A stretch of 64,000 bases of DNA, taken from the NCBI GenBank assembly GCA_025330725.1, contig JAIWND010000042.1:1-64000 (forward strand), given 5' to 3'. Below, in pieces: positions 54,844 through 64,000 of the stretch. The notes beneath the pieces are model-generated. The model searched no databases and was not told the origin of the DNA. It saw nothing but the letters and a program-made list of their open reading frames with translations. This stretch comes from Chlamydoabsidia padenii. Its lineage: Eukaryota > Mucoromycota > Mucoromycetes > Mucorales > Cunninghamellaceae. A program made the translations under genes and the position numbers. Numbering within the stretch: the stretch's first letter is position 1; the number at the start of each line of letters is the position of its first letter.

Positions 54844-57226
54844 ATGTCTGACAGCAATCAACAAACCATCAAGTACGACTCCATTGAACGCTTCGTTCCA
54901 AGTTATCCTAACGCCAAATACACCAGGGAATTTGATAATGAAGCCGGATTCGACTATTGGATGAAAAACGAAGTGGGGCAGCATGGAAGGTTTCTCTTCG
55001 ACAGACAGTACTCAACGACGGCCCGTACCCCCTCACCCACTGGTGTCTCTCACACGATTGTATATGCCTGTGATCATGCTGGAAAGCCGGTGGCCAAGAA
55101 GAATAATGCTGGTGAAGGATCTGTCAAACGTCCTCGTCATTCTTACAAAGCATCTATCAAGGTCCAGTGTACTTCTCGACTATTGAAGAAGATTCTTAAT
55201 AATGGCAAGATTGCGGTGGTGTATACTTGGGCTCATGTTAACCATGACCCAACGGATTTAAGTGAGGTTGCCACTGAAGGGTTGGACAAGGAGGCTCTCG
55301 CTTGGCTTGAAGAAAAAGTGAATCAACACATGAATTGGCCTGCTATCAGTGCTCTTCTCCGGTACAATGACGATGAATTGGATTTTTTGGTAATAAGGAA
55401 TCAACTGTTTGGAAATGATTGTAACGAAATACTAACTTGTCTCGACTTTAACTCGTTACAATATACTCTAGGATTATGAAAAGGAGAAACGAAGATAAAC
55501 TATCGCGCTGTGTAGAACTTGGTCCAAGCGAAGCTCAACAGGGAATCAAGAAGGGACACTATTGACAAAGAAAGCGTACGTCTTTGGTTGGAACACTTGG
55601 CTGGTGACAAGGGATATACAACACTTTTAAAACAACATCCTGATGATTCTGCTCCATTTTTGGTGTCTTGGTACTCTCCATGGCAGAAGAATGTAATATA
55701 TAGCTAATTTGCCATTTGTCATCTAATAACGTTTTTATTCTATTTTTAAATCCATTTGTCGAAATCTTAGTTGTTGGAATCCGCTGAAGAATGGTCGTTG
55801 GACTCGACCCATAAAACATCCAAGTCTTTTATAGATGGTACTGATTGTTATCTTTTTACGGTAGTAGTTGTCCATCCGACTACAAGACGTGGTGTGCCTG
55901 TATGCTTCTTTGTCACTAACGCTGAATTGACTTCGGTTATAACGGAATGGCTCAATTGGATCAAAATGAACAATAATCTCAATGTCAAACGAATTATGAT
56001 TGATTGTAGCTCGGCTGAAATGGCGGCCATAAAGAATGTGTTTGGTGACCAGTGTGCTGTCCTTCTTTGCGACTGGCACATCAAGCGTGGGTGGGATGTG
56101 AATCTCAAGAAACTGGCAAGTGCAAACAGAAACAGAATGGTCTACTCAACAATCTCTATTAATAGATACGTGTGCCTAGTGCGACTGCCGCCACCCAAGC
56201 TCTTCAACGATCTGCCTGTGCAATACTTGACCAAGTGATGTACTCTCCTACTGTGGAAGACTTCAATAAACACTGGGTTGACTTCCAAAGGACTTTTTCG
56301 GAACAGCAAGTCTTTATCACTTACTTCAACAAGCAATGGATTCCTAAGAAACATCTGTGGGTGAAAGCTTACAGAATGGTAAGAATTAGAATGACTAAAT
56401 CACCATTATACTCACCACTTTGATTATATATGTTATAGGATGCCTCATTCGAAAAAAATAACTTTGTGGAATCTTACCTCAGCAAGTTACAGGGTAAGTA
56501 TTTAGGAAAATCGAGGAATCTTCGGGTGGATCGCATTCTGTTTATTCTTACAGCACAGATGGTACCTGATTACCGACGGGACTGTCTCATGGTTGGATAC
56601 GGCACTGCGTCTGCTACTCTCAGGCCCTTTGAAATGAAGACAAAGAGGGATATCAATGGCAAAGGAAATGGTCGCGTCAATCGACGAAAAGGTATGAAAA
56701 ATGCATTAATGGAACACAGCTTTATTGGTTAACCCTTTTTCTTTTTCTTTTCTAGACGGTGTCTTGCGCATCATTTACCAAGTTGCACATTTTTTATCGT
56801 GTGTCTGTGGAAGGTGGTGCTACTGTCGATTGCTCCTGTCCTTACATCAACGGAATATGCAAACACATGTTTTTCGTTGCCTGTGTTATGAAAGTATCCT
56901 ACTGGCGCCGTACTCTCCCCACCCTCACCTCGGACGAACGCTCTATCACCACGAACAACACTGACTTCTCCATTGCCACCAGCTCTACCAACACCGACAC
57001 TACTCCTGGCAATGATACAGTCTCACCAGCTTTCAGGGAATCTCTTCTGATTGACAACAAAGAAAACATCAAAAAGTATCAACGGCTGATCAACCTTCAA
57101 ATCGACAAACTTTATGATGCGACTTCAAATGGTGATCTTGAATTTGGCCTCGACCAATTGAGACACTTTCTCACCAAGATGGAAAGATTGAACGACCCTA
57201 ATGCAGGACCATCCAAACAAAAGTAG
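54844..57226 (+). CDS. MULE-type transposase, intron-rich
   Basis: Exons: 54844-55389, 55516-55692, 55771-56115, 56166-56378, 56439-56493, 56554-56691, about 56756-57226. N-terminal part: ERFVPSYPNAKYTREFDNEA, YKASIKVQCTSRLLKKIL and VYTWAHVNHDP (FAR1/WRKY-GCM1-like zinc segment). The MULE core contains EWSLDSTHKTSKSF, DCYLFTVVVVHPTTRRGVPV (DDE-strand equivalent) and LLCDWHIKRGWDV. The SWIM finger is VDCSCPYINGICKHMFFV. Exon 3 uses a GC donor (CTG/GCAAGT at 56116). All junctions keep frame except the last, where one base is out of phase or a T6 run (about 56788) is miscounted. No convincing TIRs were found, so it may be an old or domesticated copy. Confidence 0.78.
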
Positions 57227-57669
57227 GTATCATTATGCAAACTTACATCTCTCTTTATTTATAGTTTGGTGCCATACGCTTCCCTTTCCCTGGGATGGGC
57301 ATATGTTATAGAATAGTTTAAATTTATAGAGTAGATTATATATACATTGTATTAAAGAATGGTTGTGTCTTCACTAATTTGCCAAAATCAACTTGATATA
57401 TATATATTATTATTTTTTCATGGGGACTTTATTTGGTGAGTGGGGTATATCAAAATGACTTGGAAGTTTTTGTCCTGAGGGACTTGGGTAATATGTGACT
57501 CAAGATTTTTAACTGGCATTTAACGGTACTCAGTGCGAAGTAAATCGATCTTTGTGCATGGTAATGACATCATCAACATGAAAGAAATAAGACTTGGCAC
57601 TATTTCAAGTGAATTTAGTTTATAGATTATCGCAAATGTAAAAAAATCATATTCTAAAAAAGAGTTCAT
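57227..57669. other. Intergenic, no gene supported
   Basis: AT-rich; possible 3' border of the MULE-like locus. Confidence 0.45.
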
Positions 57670-57897
57670 TCAAGCGCCAGTGTTGGTTATATCATAACTT
57701 GGAGCATAGAACTGGCGCACACCCATCGGATCATGGAATTTACCAAGAGTATCAGGGCAAGAGGTGGTTCGCATGGGATCATTCAAATACTTTATTTGTT
57801 GACCACTCGAGTAAACTGAAGCATTTTTCCTTGGACGACGATCACTACCAGGTGAAATCCGTTTGGGCCACTTTATAAAAAACGTAAATAGGCTCAT
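57670..57897 (-). CDS. Small hypothetical protein, 75 aa
   Basis: A single frame with ordinary composition: MSLFTFFIKWPKRISPGSDR, then basic residues, YLNDPMRTTSCPDTLGKFHD and a C-terminal PSYDITNTGA. No signal peptide is certain and no domain recognised. It is isolated in a gene-poor stretch. Intron-free and short, so coding status is uncertain. Confidence 0.35.
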   Translation of the reverse strand: MSLFTFFIKWPKRISPGSDRRPRKNASVYSSGQQIKYLNDPMRTTSCPDTLGKFHDPMGVRQFYAPSYDITNTGA

Positions 57898-59931
57898 AAT
57901 TGCTCAATCACAAAAAGAAATAAAAATGTGATTCTCTTTTTATATGCTGATCTTTATTAAATGCATTTGTGGATAAACGTAAAGGCGATGAAGAGTTTCA
58001 ATCCGAACTGTCATGGGCGATTTTCCCATATATAACAAGAACCTGCGATGCAAGTGAATATGTATGATCGGCACTTTCGATTACGGGGCATCGAACTAGA
58101 CATCAAGGCCCTTTAATGTAGTATAGTTAAATATTTGTTATATTCTTTTTATCAATAAACGATTATCTTATTCTCATCATATATTCTTGGTATCTATCTT
58201 GTCTCTTTATACTTTGAACATTCTCACAACTAGATTCCTAAATTCATTAACATTACACTATTATGCAACTTGCTGACCTCCCTAGCTCGGATTTCGTGAA
58301 ATTAGTGAACAGACAAATCTGTCAGGTATAGATCGATTAATGAAGTTTAGGACTGGAGGCATCATTTGACTACTTGCTACATTTGTCATACTGTACCCCC
58401 GCAAAATTTTAATTGTTGTGAAATCTCTAAATTTAACGAGAATCACATTATAACATTCAACTAATCAGCACATTGGTTATTGCCTCTCTTTTTGAGATGT
58501 ACAGTACGGTTACTTGTCGTACTCCCTCCCTCCCTCCCTCTCCCCCAAAAAAAAGCGTTCCAATAAGCAACTTTACTCATTGGGTATCTGGTGCAATCTC
58601 ATTATTTGAGTGGTAGGCAGACAAATAGTGTTGAGGTATAAATTGCAAATGATATGGTAGTGTATTTGAGATAGGTACCTGATGACCAGTGTTGACTTGA
58701 GCTTATCATTGTACAGCTCTAATCCAAATGGGGGGGGGGCACTGGTAACTTTACCTTGTCATAACTCTCAATTCTTATTCAGTTTCGAGCACCATCAATA
58801 ATGCTAATTTTTTAAAGTCCAAAGCTGCAACTGGAGGTTTTTCCATACACTTTCTTGCTTATATCCTACAGTTTAATATCAAGTTGGGGTCCGTTTGCTT
58901 TTGCCAGACAATCATGCGAGTTACCTCGGTTTAAAACGCCGACAGTAAAATATTGAAGCTCCGTCTTTTTTTTTTCCCTACTCCCATAAGGTATGCCTGG
59001 TATATGACGAACTAATGATGTAATGGTAAACCAAATAATTTATTGTTCAAATATATATATATATATATTTAAAAAAAAGTTTTCTTCCCGTACCGCCCGC
59101 ACAATCTTTCCGCAAGCGTAATGACGTCGTTTTTGAGAAACGGCGTAGTGTTGGGCTTTCAAGAATATCCATTTTTGGGCGAGTTTTAGTTAATGATGAT
59201 CAGCATGAAAGATAAACATGCATGATCAAGTATGAGTAATACTTTCATAAAACAAGTGGTAATGTTAAGGTCTGGATAGACTGCTATGTACAATCCACAG
59301 ACTGAATAGGAATCACAAGTAGAAATTAAGCTATATGGGCGTTTCTGATTTAATATGTATCACAAAACAACAAGCTGAATTTCAATCCTGGGCAATTCCC
59401 AAGGGGAAAAGAATGGTAGTGCAAAAACGTGTGATTAACCCGTGACCCTGTCTATCATCGTCAGGGACTAAACAAGATTGACCACTTTAAAATTAATTTT
59501 ACAATGTTACATATTTTAGATCACGCCGGAAACTCGGTCTTGATGTTCTTTTGATTTACAGATCTTTCGGTTGCTTGACTGTATCAGCAAAGCAGTGCAT
59601 TTAGTCTTAATACACTACTACTCAGTTTTGGATCTATGGCTAATAATTTTTGCTCGTTCCAACAATACAAGTTGTGCCTTTTATGCCAGCAATTACTAAT
59701 TGAAGCAGAATCCAAAAAAGGAAGTCATTTAAGATCTGTTCTTTCTTTTTTTTTCTGGATGATTTTGAAAAACTGTTTAGTGGTTTCCCGCATGTACAAT
59801 AATAAAAATTCATCTTCCCGCCATTCGGATGCTATACCTTTTTTTTCTTCTGCTTTAGATCGAACATATAAAAAGAGGATCAATCATTAACCTCTTTTTT
59901 CAATAATACTACAACAAACAACAAATTAAAA
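57898..59931. other. Gene-poor AT-rich region
   Basis: About 2 kb with no supported gene, a TA run at 59051-59070, and a TATA box (59866-59874) near the end belonging to the secreted protein at 59932. Frames such as 59636-59890 lack domains. Confidence 0.5.
59866..59874 (+). promoter_or_regulatory. TATA box of secreted protein copy 1
   Basis: CATATAAAAAG about 60 bp before the ATG at 59932. Copy 2 has ATATATAAAGG at 62580-62590, about 75 bp before its start. Confidence 0.55.
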
Positions 59932-60480
59932 ATGCAAATTAAGATCTTCAGCGCTGCTTTCCTTCTATTCAATGTTCTTACTACCGTGATGGGTGATCAA
60001 GGCAATTCCACGCAACCTGGTTTGGGATTAAGGAAACAAGCCGTGCTAAACAATGGTGGTGGCACTTTGGAATTGGCGATTGCTATGCTTGAAACAAACA
60101 CCATGACAACGAACTATACCTATGGTGATGGCAAAACTGGTGATGCTGCAAACTTTGGTATCTTCAAGCAAGGCTGGTTTATGATCCGTTCATCCACTGA
60201 AGAATTCAAGCAATACAACGCAACTGATTATAAAAAGGGGACCATCTTGAACACCAACCTAAAGGAAGATATTAAAATCAGACAAGAATCAGAAAAGTTT
60301 TACGGTATCGACAAGTGGTTTGGTGGGCACCGAAATGGTGAAACAGGTTTGAACAACCCCGATACTCAAGATATTGCCAACTACAAGAATGCCGTGTTTT
60401 GGATCCAAAAGCAAATTGAAAGCGATCATAAATACTTGAGTGATGATACACGATTCTGGGTTGATGTTGTCCCTATTTAA
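59932..60480 (+). CDS. Secreted lysozyme-like / unknown protein, copy 1
   Basis: 182 residues, single exon. MQIKIFSAAFLLFNVLTTVMG is a signal peptide. The mature part contains GGGTLELAIAMLETNTM and TYGDGKTGDAANFGIFKQGW, which resemble the catalytic-Glu helix and G-D-x-x-x-G-x-F-Q loop of lysozyme-like and chitinase-like folds, although the family was not identified with certainty. KFYGIDKWFGGHRNGETGLN and FWIQKQIESDHKYL follow. One possible N-glycosylation site (NST) near the N-terminus, no cysteine visible in the mature part. Almost identical to 62662-63210. The start follows a normal CAAACAACAAATT leader and a TATA box. Confidence 0.7.
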   Translation: MQIKIFSAAFLLFNVLTTVMGDQGNSTQPGLGLRKQAVLNNGGGTLELAIAMLETNTMTTNYTYGDGKTGDAANFGIFKQGWFMIRSSTEEFKQYNATDYKKGTILNTNLKEDIKIRQESEKFYGIDKWFGGHRNGETGLNNPDTQDIANYKNAVFWIQKQIESDHKYLSDDTRFWVDVVPI

Positions 60481-60840
60481 ATTTTCAAGCTTTCCTTCCA
60501 ATAGTATATTTATTCTTCCTTCTTTTGAACCTTTGAAATAAATTTCTCTTTTTCTCTTTCCTTCGTATCCATTTACGCTTGAAATCAGGTACAAGATTAT
60601 CCCCAGGAGGGATTACAAAATATGATTACCCCTGCATAAGGTCTGTTGTGATCGTCAATAGTACGTTATTGATATACTGGATAAAAGTAAGAGTTATAGG
60701 CAATAATAAATCAAGCATTTAACGAAAGTTGACACTGATCACCAAAGTAAGATAAATAGAGAAATAAGCTACAGCCAAAGGCCATTATTGGATGCATTAT
60801 CTTGGTAGAAAAAGGCCCTTCAAAAAAAGCAGAAAGAGTA
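60481..60840. other. Intergenic, no gene supported
   Basis: 3' UTR of copy 1 followed by the end of the minus-strand membrane-protein gene. Confidence 0.5.
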
Positions 60841-61583
60841 TTAGAACTCGACAAATAAATATAAAAAAAAGCACACCAACTTGATGAACTTTGGTGAGGA
60901 ATAACCATATACGAAACCACTACCGATCGCACCCAAGTGATTCCCGATACTGTTGTCCATTTCTCTCACTGGCTTGAACCTGTTAGCTTTTTCTCGATAA
61001 TACAAATAAGATTCTCGGGTAGCTAGATAGAAAAGAAAAGAAAAATCGAGGGGAAAGTAATTTAGATTTTGCAAGTAAAAAAGCGCATCACTTACCCCAA
61101 AAGCTCATAGCCATTATAGTTGAATGCAAACCGCCAAATTTGACATAATAGCGTAACGGTTTTTGCCCGAATATGACAGTGGTGGCACTAATAACAGCAC
61201 CCAGTAGACCTATGATATACTATCTGGGTCAAAACGTCAAGAAGGATAAAAGGAAAAGCAAAAATATTGCCACTTGTTTCGGAAAAAAGCAAAGTATGTA
61301 GACCTTTGTCAGTGATATTTCGTGGTGGATTCATCATGGTAAAGAAAGATATTATAATAACAATAAGAAACTCATGTATGATTATATATAACATATTTCG
61401 GCTCATTCAGGATCATAATGAAAATAGGAAAAGAAAATTACTATCAATGAGTCAAAAATAACATTATTTCTCCCAAAGGAAGGAGGATTTCAGCATCACT
61501 GAGCACATTACTTCGGGCGAATCCAAATCCGATTGCACTGTTCTGTACATACAATGATGATTCAAATCCAACCTTCATGTATA
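60841..61583 (-). CDS. Small multi-exon membrane protein, unknown
   Basis: Exon candidates on the minus strand: near 61583-61475 (VGFESSLYVQNSAIGFGFAR, then DAEILLPLG), 61209-61096 (GLLGAVISATTVIFGQKPLR, then a membrane-like GGLHSTIMAMSFWG), and 61022-60841 (ATRESYLYYREKANRFKPVR, EMDNSIGNHLGAIGSGFVYG). The last two join in frame through a GTAAG donor at 61094-61095. The hydrophobic, Gly-rich segments suggest an organelle membrane protein of the Tim17/22 or complex I assembly type, but no motif proves it. The 5' end is unresolved. Confidence 0.3.
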
Positions 61584-62661
61584 AGAAAACAAAAGATAGT
61601 CTTATCATGCACATGGATAGAGTGTAAGCCCAGCCCAGACTATTATACAATTACTGATAATGATTGAAAAATAAGATATATATTATGAAAATGAATGTGT
61701 GCTTGTTCGATGTTCCCATATATGGCACCTGTAGGATCATCAAGATAGCAACAACCGTAAAAAAGATTGTCAAGTCTTATTGCAATCACTTGAATATAAC
61801 AGCTAAGGTGAACAAAGTGCTTTTTTTCTCTCCTACAACGATGTATCTATGGAACATGCATCAAGTTTATTTCTTTTCCTTAGAAAGGAAAGGGCTCCAT
61901 CATTCAAACCACGCCTTTAGATCCTATTACTTCATTAATTGGCCCCTGGTACCTGAATCCCGTCCCTAAGCAACAGTCAGGGTTCCATTTTTCCCCATAT
62001 TCCTATTGGTTTTCTCACACAATAAATGTCATACGTTTTAATTGATGTGAAAACTTTGAATTGATTGAACATCCCGTCCCAGTAAAACTGACGTGTAGTA
62101 CAAAAAAAAAAAAAAAAAAAAGAGAGATCGGAGTTACTGCTGTCACTCATCGATTGACAGTGTTACATTCTACCCCATGGTCATGTTATTGCAATTTCTG
62201 TTATAATTCATAACAGAAATAATATACTTATGTAGTAAGCATGCACAGAACAATTTACATTACGGAGAAAAGTGCCAAGCTACCTATTTCTGAGTTACAT
62301 TATCGAAACAATGAGCTATACTACCTCTTTACGAGTTCTTACATTATAGAACCAATGTACTGATCAAAGATGGTAGGCGGTAAGTATGTTCTGCATTTCC
62401 ATTTTTTCTTACCGTGTCATTGTAATCTCTTCATGTCTGATATGTGACGATAGAATGATGTAAGAACCGTTTTCTTTTTTAAAGGAAGGATGAGCACAAA
62501 AATGTTCCAAGGTTTCCCGTGGCTTACATGCACAATTTTTGTTTTCCCGTCCCACATAAATTATGCTTCATCGAAATTGAATATATAAAGGACTGAGAAA
62601 TGATCCCTTTTTCTCGATAACACACAACAACACAACAAATAACAAATAACAAATAACAAAA
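61584..62661. other. Intergenic, no gene supported
   Basis: AT-rich with an A run at 62101-62120. TATA box of copy 2 near the right end. Confidence 0.45.
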
Positions 62662-63210
62662 ATGCAAATCAAGATCTTCAGCGCTGCTTTCCTTCTATTC
62701 AATGTTCTTACTACCGTGATGGGTGATCAAGGCAATTACACGCAACCTGGTTTGGGATTAAGGAAACAAGCCGTGCTAAACAATGGTGGTGGCACTTTGG
62801 AATTGGCGATTGCTATGCTTGAAACAAACACCATGACAACGAACTATACCTATGGTGATGGCAAAACTGGTGATGCTGCAAACTTTGGTATCTTCAAGCA
62901 AGGCTGGTTTATGATCCGTTCATCCACTGAAGAATTCAAGCAATACAACGCAACTGATTATAAAAAGGGGACCATCTTGAACACCGACCTAAAGGAAGAT
63001 ATTAAAATCAGACAAGAATCAGAAAAGTTTTACGGTATCGACAAGTGGTTTGGTGGGCACCGAAATGGTGAAACAGGTTTGAACAACCCCGATACTCAAG
63101 ATATTGCCAACTACAAGAATGCCGTGTTTTGGATCCAAAAGCAAATTGAAAGCGAGCATAAATACTTGAGTGATGATACACGATTCTGGGTTGATGTTGT
63201 CCCTATTTAA
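62662..63210 (+). CDS. Secreted lysozyme-like / unknown protein, copy 2
   Basis: 182 residues, differing from 59932-60480 by about four bases in the whole ORF. Three change residues (NST to NYT near the N-terminus, TNLK to TDLK, ESDH to ESEH). Signal peptide and all motifs are the same. The 5' leader (AACAAATAACAAATAAC) and 3' flank are only partly similar to copy 1. Family and activity are as uncertain as for copy 1. Confidence 0.7.
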   Translation: MQIKIFSAAFLLFNVLTTVMGDQGNYTQPGLGLRKQAVLNNGGGTLELAIAMLETNTMTTNYTYGDGKTGDAANFGIFKQGWFMIRSSTEEFKQYNATDYKKGTILNTDLKEDIKIRQESEKFYGIDKWFGGHRNGETGLNNPDTQDIANYKNAVFWIQKQIESEHKYLSDDTRFWVDVVPI

Positions 63211-63574
63211 TTTTCAAGCTGTCTTTTCGTAGTATAGTTACCCTTCCTTTTATTGAAAGCTTTGCAATAAATTATCTTCTTCCTTCTTCTTCCTTCAAAT
63301 AATGTTATTTCTAGAATCAGGTACAAAGTTTTCCTCATAACTGGATTGCACGAAGAAAAATGTTATTGTGAAGCCTACAATGGTCGAAACGATCTTTGAC
63401 ATTTGTGAGATACTCATTTGTGATGCTTTACATTTCACTTGTGAGCACTTTGTTTTATCATTCTATCTTTTTCATCTATACGGCCGTTCTAATCAGGACA
63501 AAGCATAATATCCGTTCATGAGTGCGACAATGTCAATATTTACATAAGGTCTGTGAATGAATCATTGTGAAACA
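63211..63574. other. 3' flank of secreted copy 2, no gene
   Basis: Partly similar to the 3' flank of copy 1 for about 120 bp (ATTTTCAAGCT..., GCAATAAATT..., AATCAGGTACAA), then unique. Confidence 0.55.
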
Positions 63575-63690
63575 AGGGAAATGGTAGGCGCACGGAAAGT
63601 ACGTATGCAATTTTGGAAGACCACTACTCACTCAATTGTCAACAGATGCTACTGATTAAAGTGGTCATGGACACTATGGCAAGTTTTTTT
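63575..63690 (+). repeat. Dispersed repeat family R1, copy 3 (partial)
   Basis: GGGAAATGGTAGGCGCACGG, TTTTGGAAGACC, CAATTGTC and AAAGTGGTCATGGACACTATGG match R1 copies at 19018 and 46255, with an insertion of about 12 bp. Confidence 0.65.
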
Positions 63691-64000
63691 GCCGATTTTA
63701 CCCGAGTAGAGAATCTCGGGACCTGAATGTGAATCACTTATAAAAGAAGACACAGATAAGTATGGCTAATGAATAGCTAACAAAAGTCATTGAGAATGCT
63801 TTGAAGAGTATTTATATCAAAAAAAGCGAAGTACTTTGATTGATATTTTCAAGCTCGATGCTAGATTTCGATGTCATTCACCGATTTTTTTTTCCATTTT
63901 TATATCAGTTGGGGTATGGTTGTCTATTTAGTTATTGAATAAAATGCAAAATAAAAAACAAAACAAAAAACAAAAAATGGTCCAAAAATGGAAATGGTTT
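63691..64000. other. Unassigned window end
   Basis: AT-rich, no gene seen before the window ends. Confidence 0.5.

Noticed and set aside
55735..56108. Minus-strand ORFs over the second MULE
   Set aside because: Antisense of transposase core exons.
54755..57510. TTGAGTCACAT inverted match as MULE TIRs
   Set aside because: Only about 11 bp plus weak similarity; kept as a hint but too short to define an element.
58060..58125. Possible tRNA-like segment
   Set aside because: No cloverleaf with the required T- and D-arm bases could be formed by eye.

Overview
The window is nuclear DNA of a fungus, most likely an early-diverging (Mucoromycota-type) species. The sequence shows compact, multi-exon genes with introns mostly of 50-110 nt, strong GTAAG donors and pyrimidine-rich acceptors. 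Intergenic DNA is very AT-rich, with many long A or T homopolymers. Gene content includes cytosolic ribosomal proteins eL29 and eL43, MULE transposases, degenerate LINE elements and small secreted proteins. The phylum is an inference from gene style and protein resemblance; no rRNA or barcode locus is present. I recognised no tRNA, rRNA or CRISPR.

Layout. 1-8 kb: a SANT/Myb-like protein, the RPL4 chaperone Acl4, a nonsense-interrupted ORF and a membrane protein whose 3' half is degenerate. 8.7-13.6 kb: repeat-dominated, with tandem intron/microexon duplications carrying GC-rich hairpins, a 56-bp minisatellite, and a large inverted duplication whose two arms differ by one exact intron. 13.6-18.4 kb: RraA-like aldolase, a secreted protein, eL29 and an allantoicase-ureidoglycolate lyase fusion. 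19.5-24.1 kb: two paralogous secreted Gly/Pro/Gln repeat proteins with a foldback element and a LINE fragment between them. 25.4-29.3 kb: a MULE with TIRs whose transposase is joined to an OTU-type cysteine protease. 29.6-37.3 kb: zinc-ribbon protein, mitochondrial carrier, MFS transporter, AIG1-type GTPase and a chorismate-lyase-fold-like protein. 38-40.5 kb: a dead LINE. 40.5-48.1 kb: a broken secreted-protein gene, eL43, a mitochondrial protein, a large-subunit catalase and a queuosine-salvage enzyme. 48.5-54.5 kb: an AT-hook protein, an unknown protein and a membrane-anchored Kelch protein. 54.8-57.2 kb: a second, intron-rich MULE transposase. 57.2-64 kb: sparse, with two almost identical secreted proteins around a small membrane-protein gene.

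How the genes work together: they are independent eukaryotic transcription units, not operons. Allantoicase and ureidoglycolate lyase act in consecutive steps of purine (allantoate) breakdown and are fused here. eL29, eL43 and Acl4 all serve ribosome production. Several neighbours are divergent and share short promoter regions. A recurrent motif resembling CGGGRTTTRAA lies 50-200 bp upstream of many start codons and also occurs inside the MULE terminal repeats. It is the most pervasive unexplained signal in the window.
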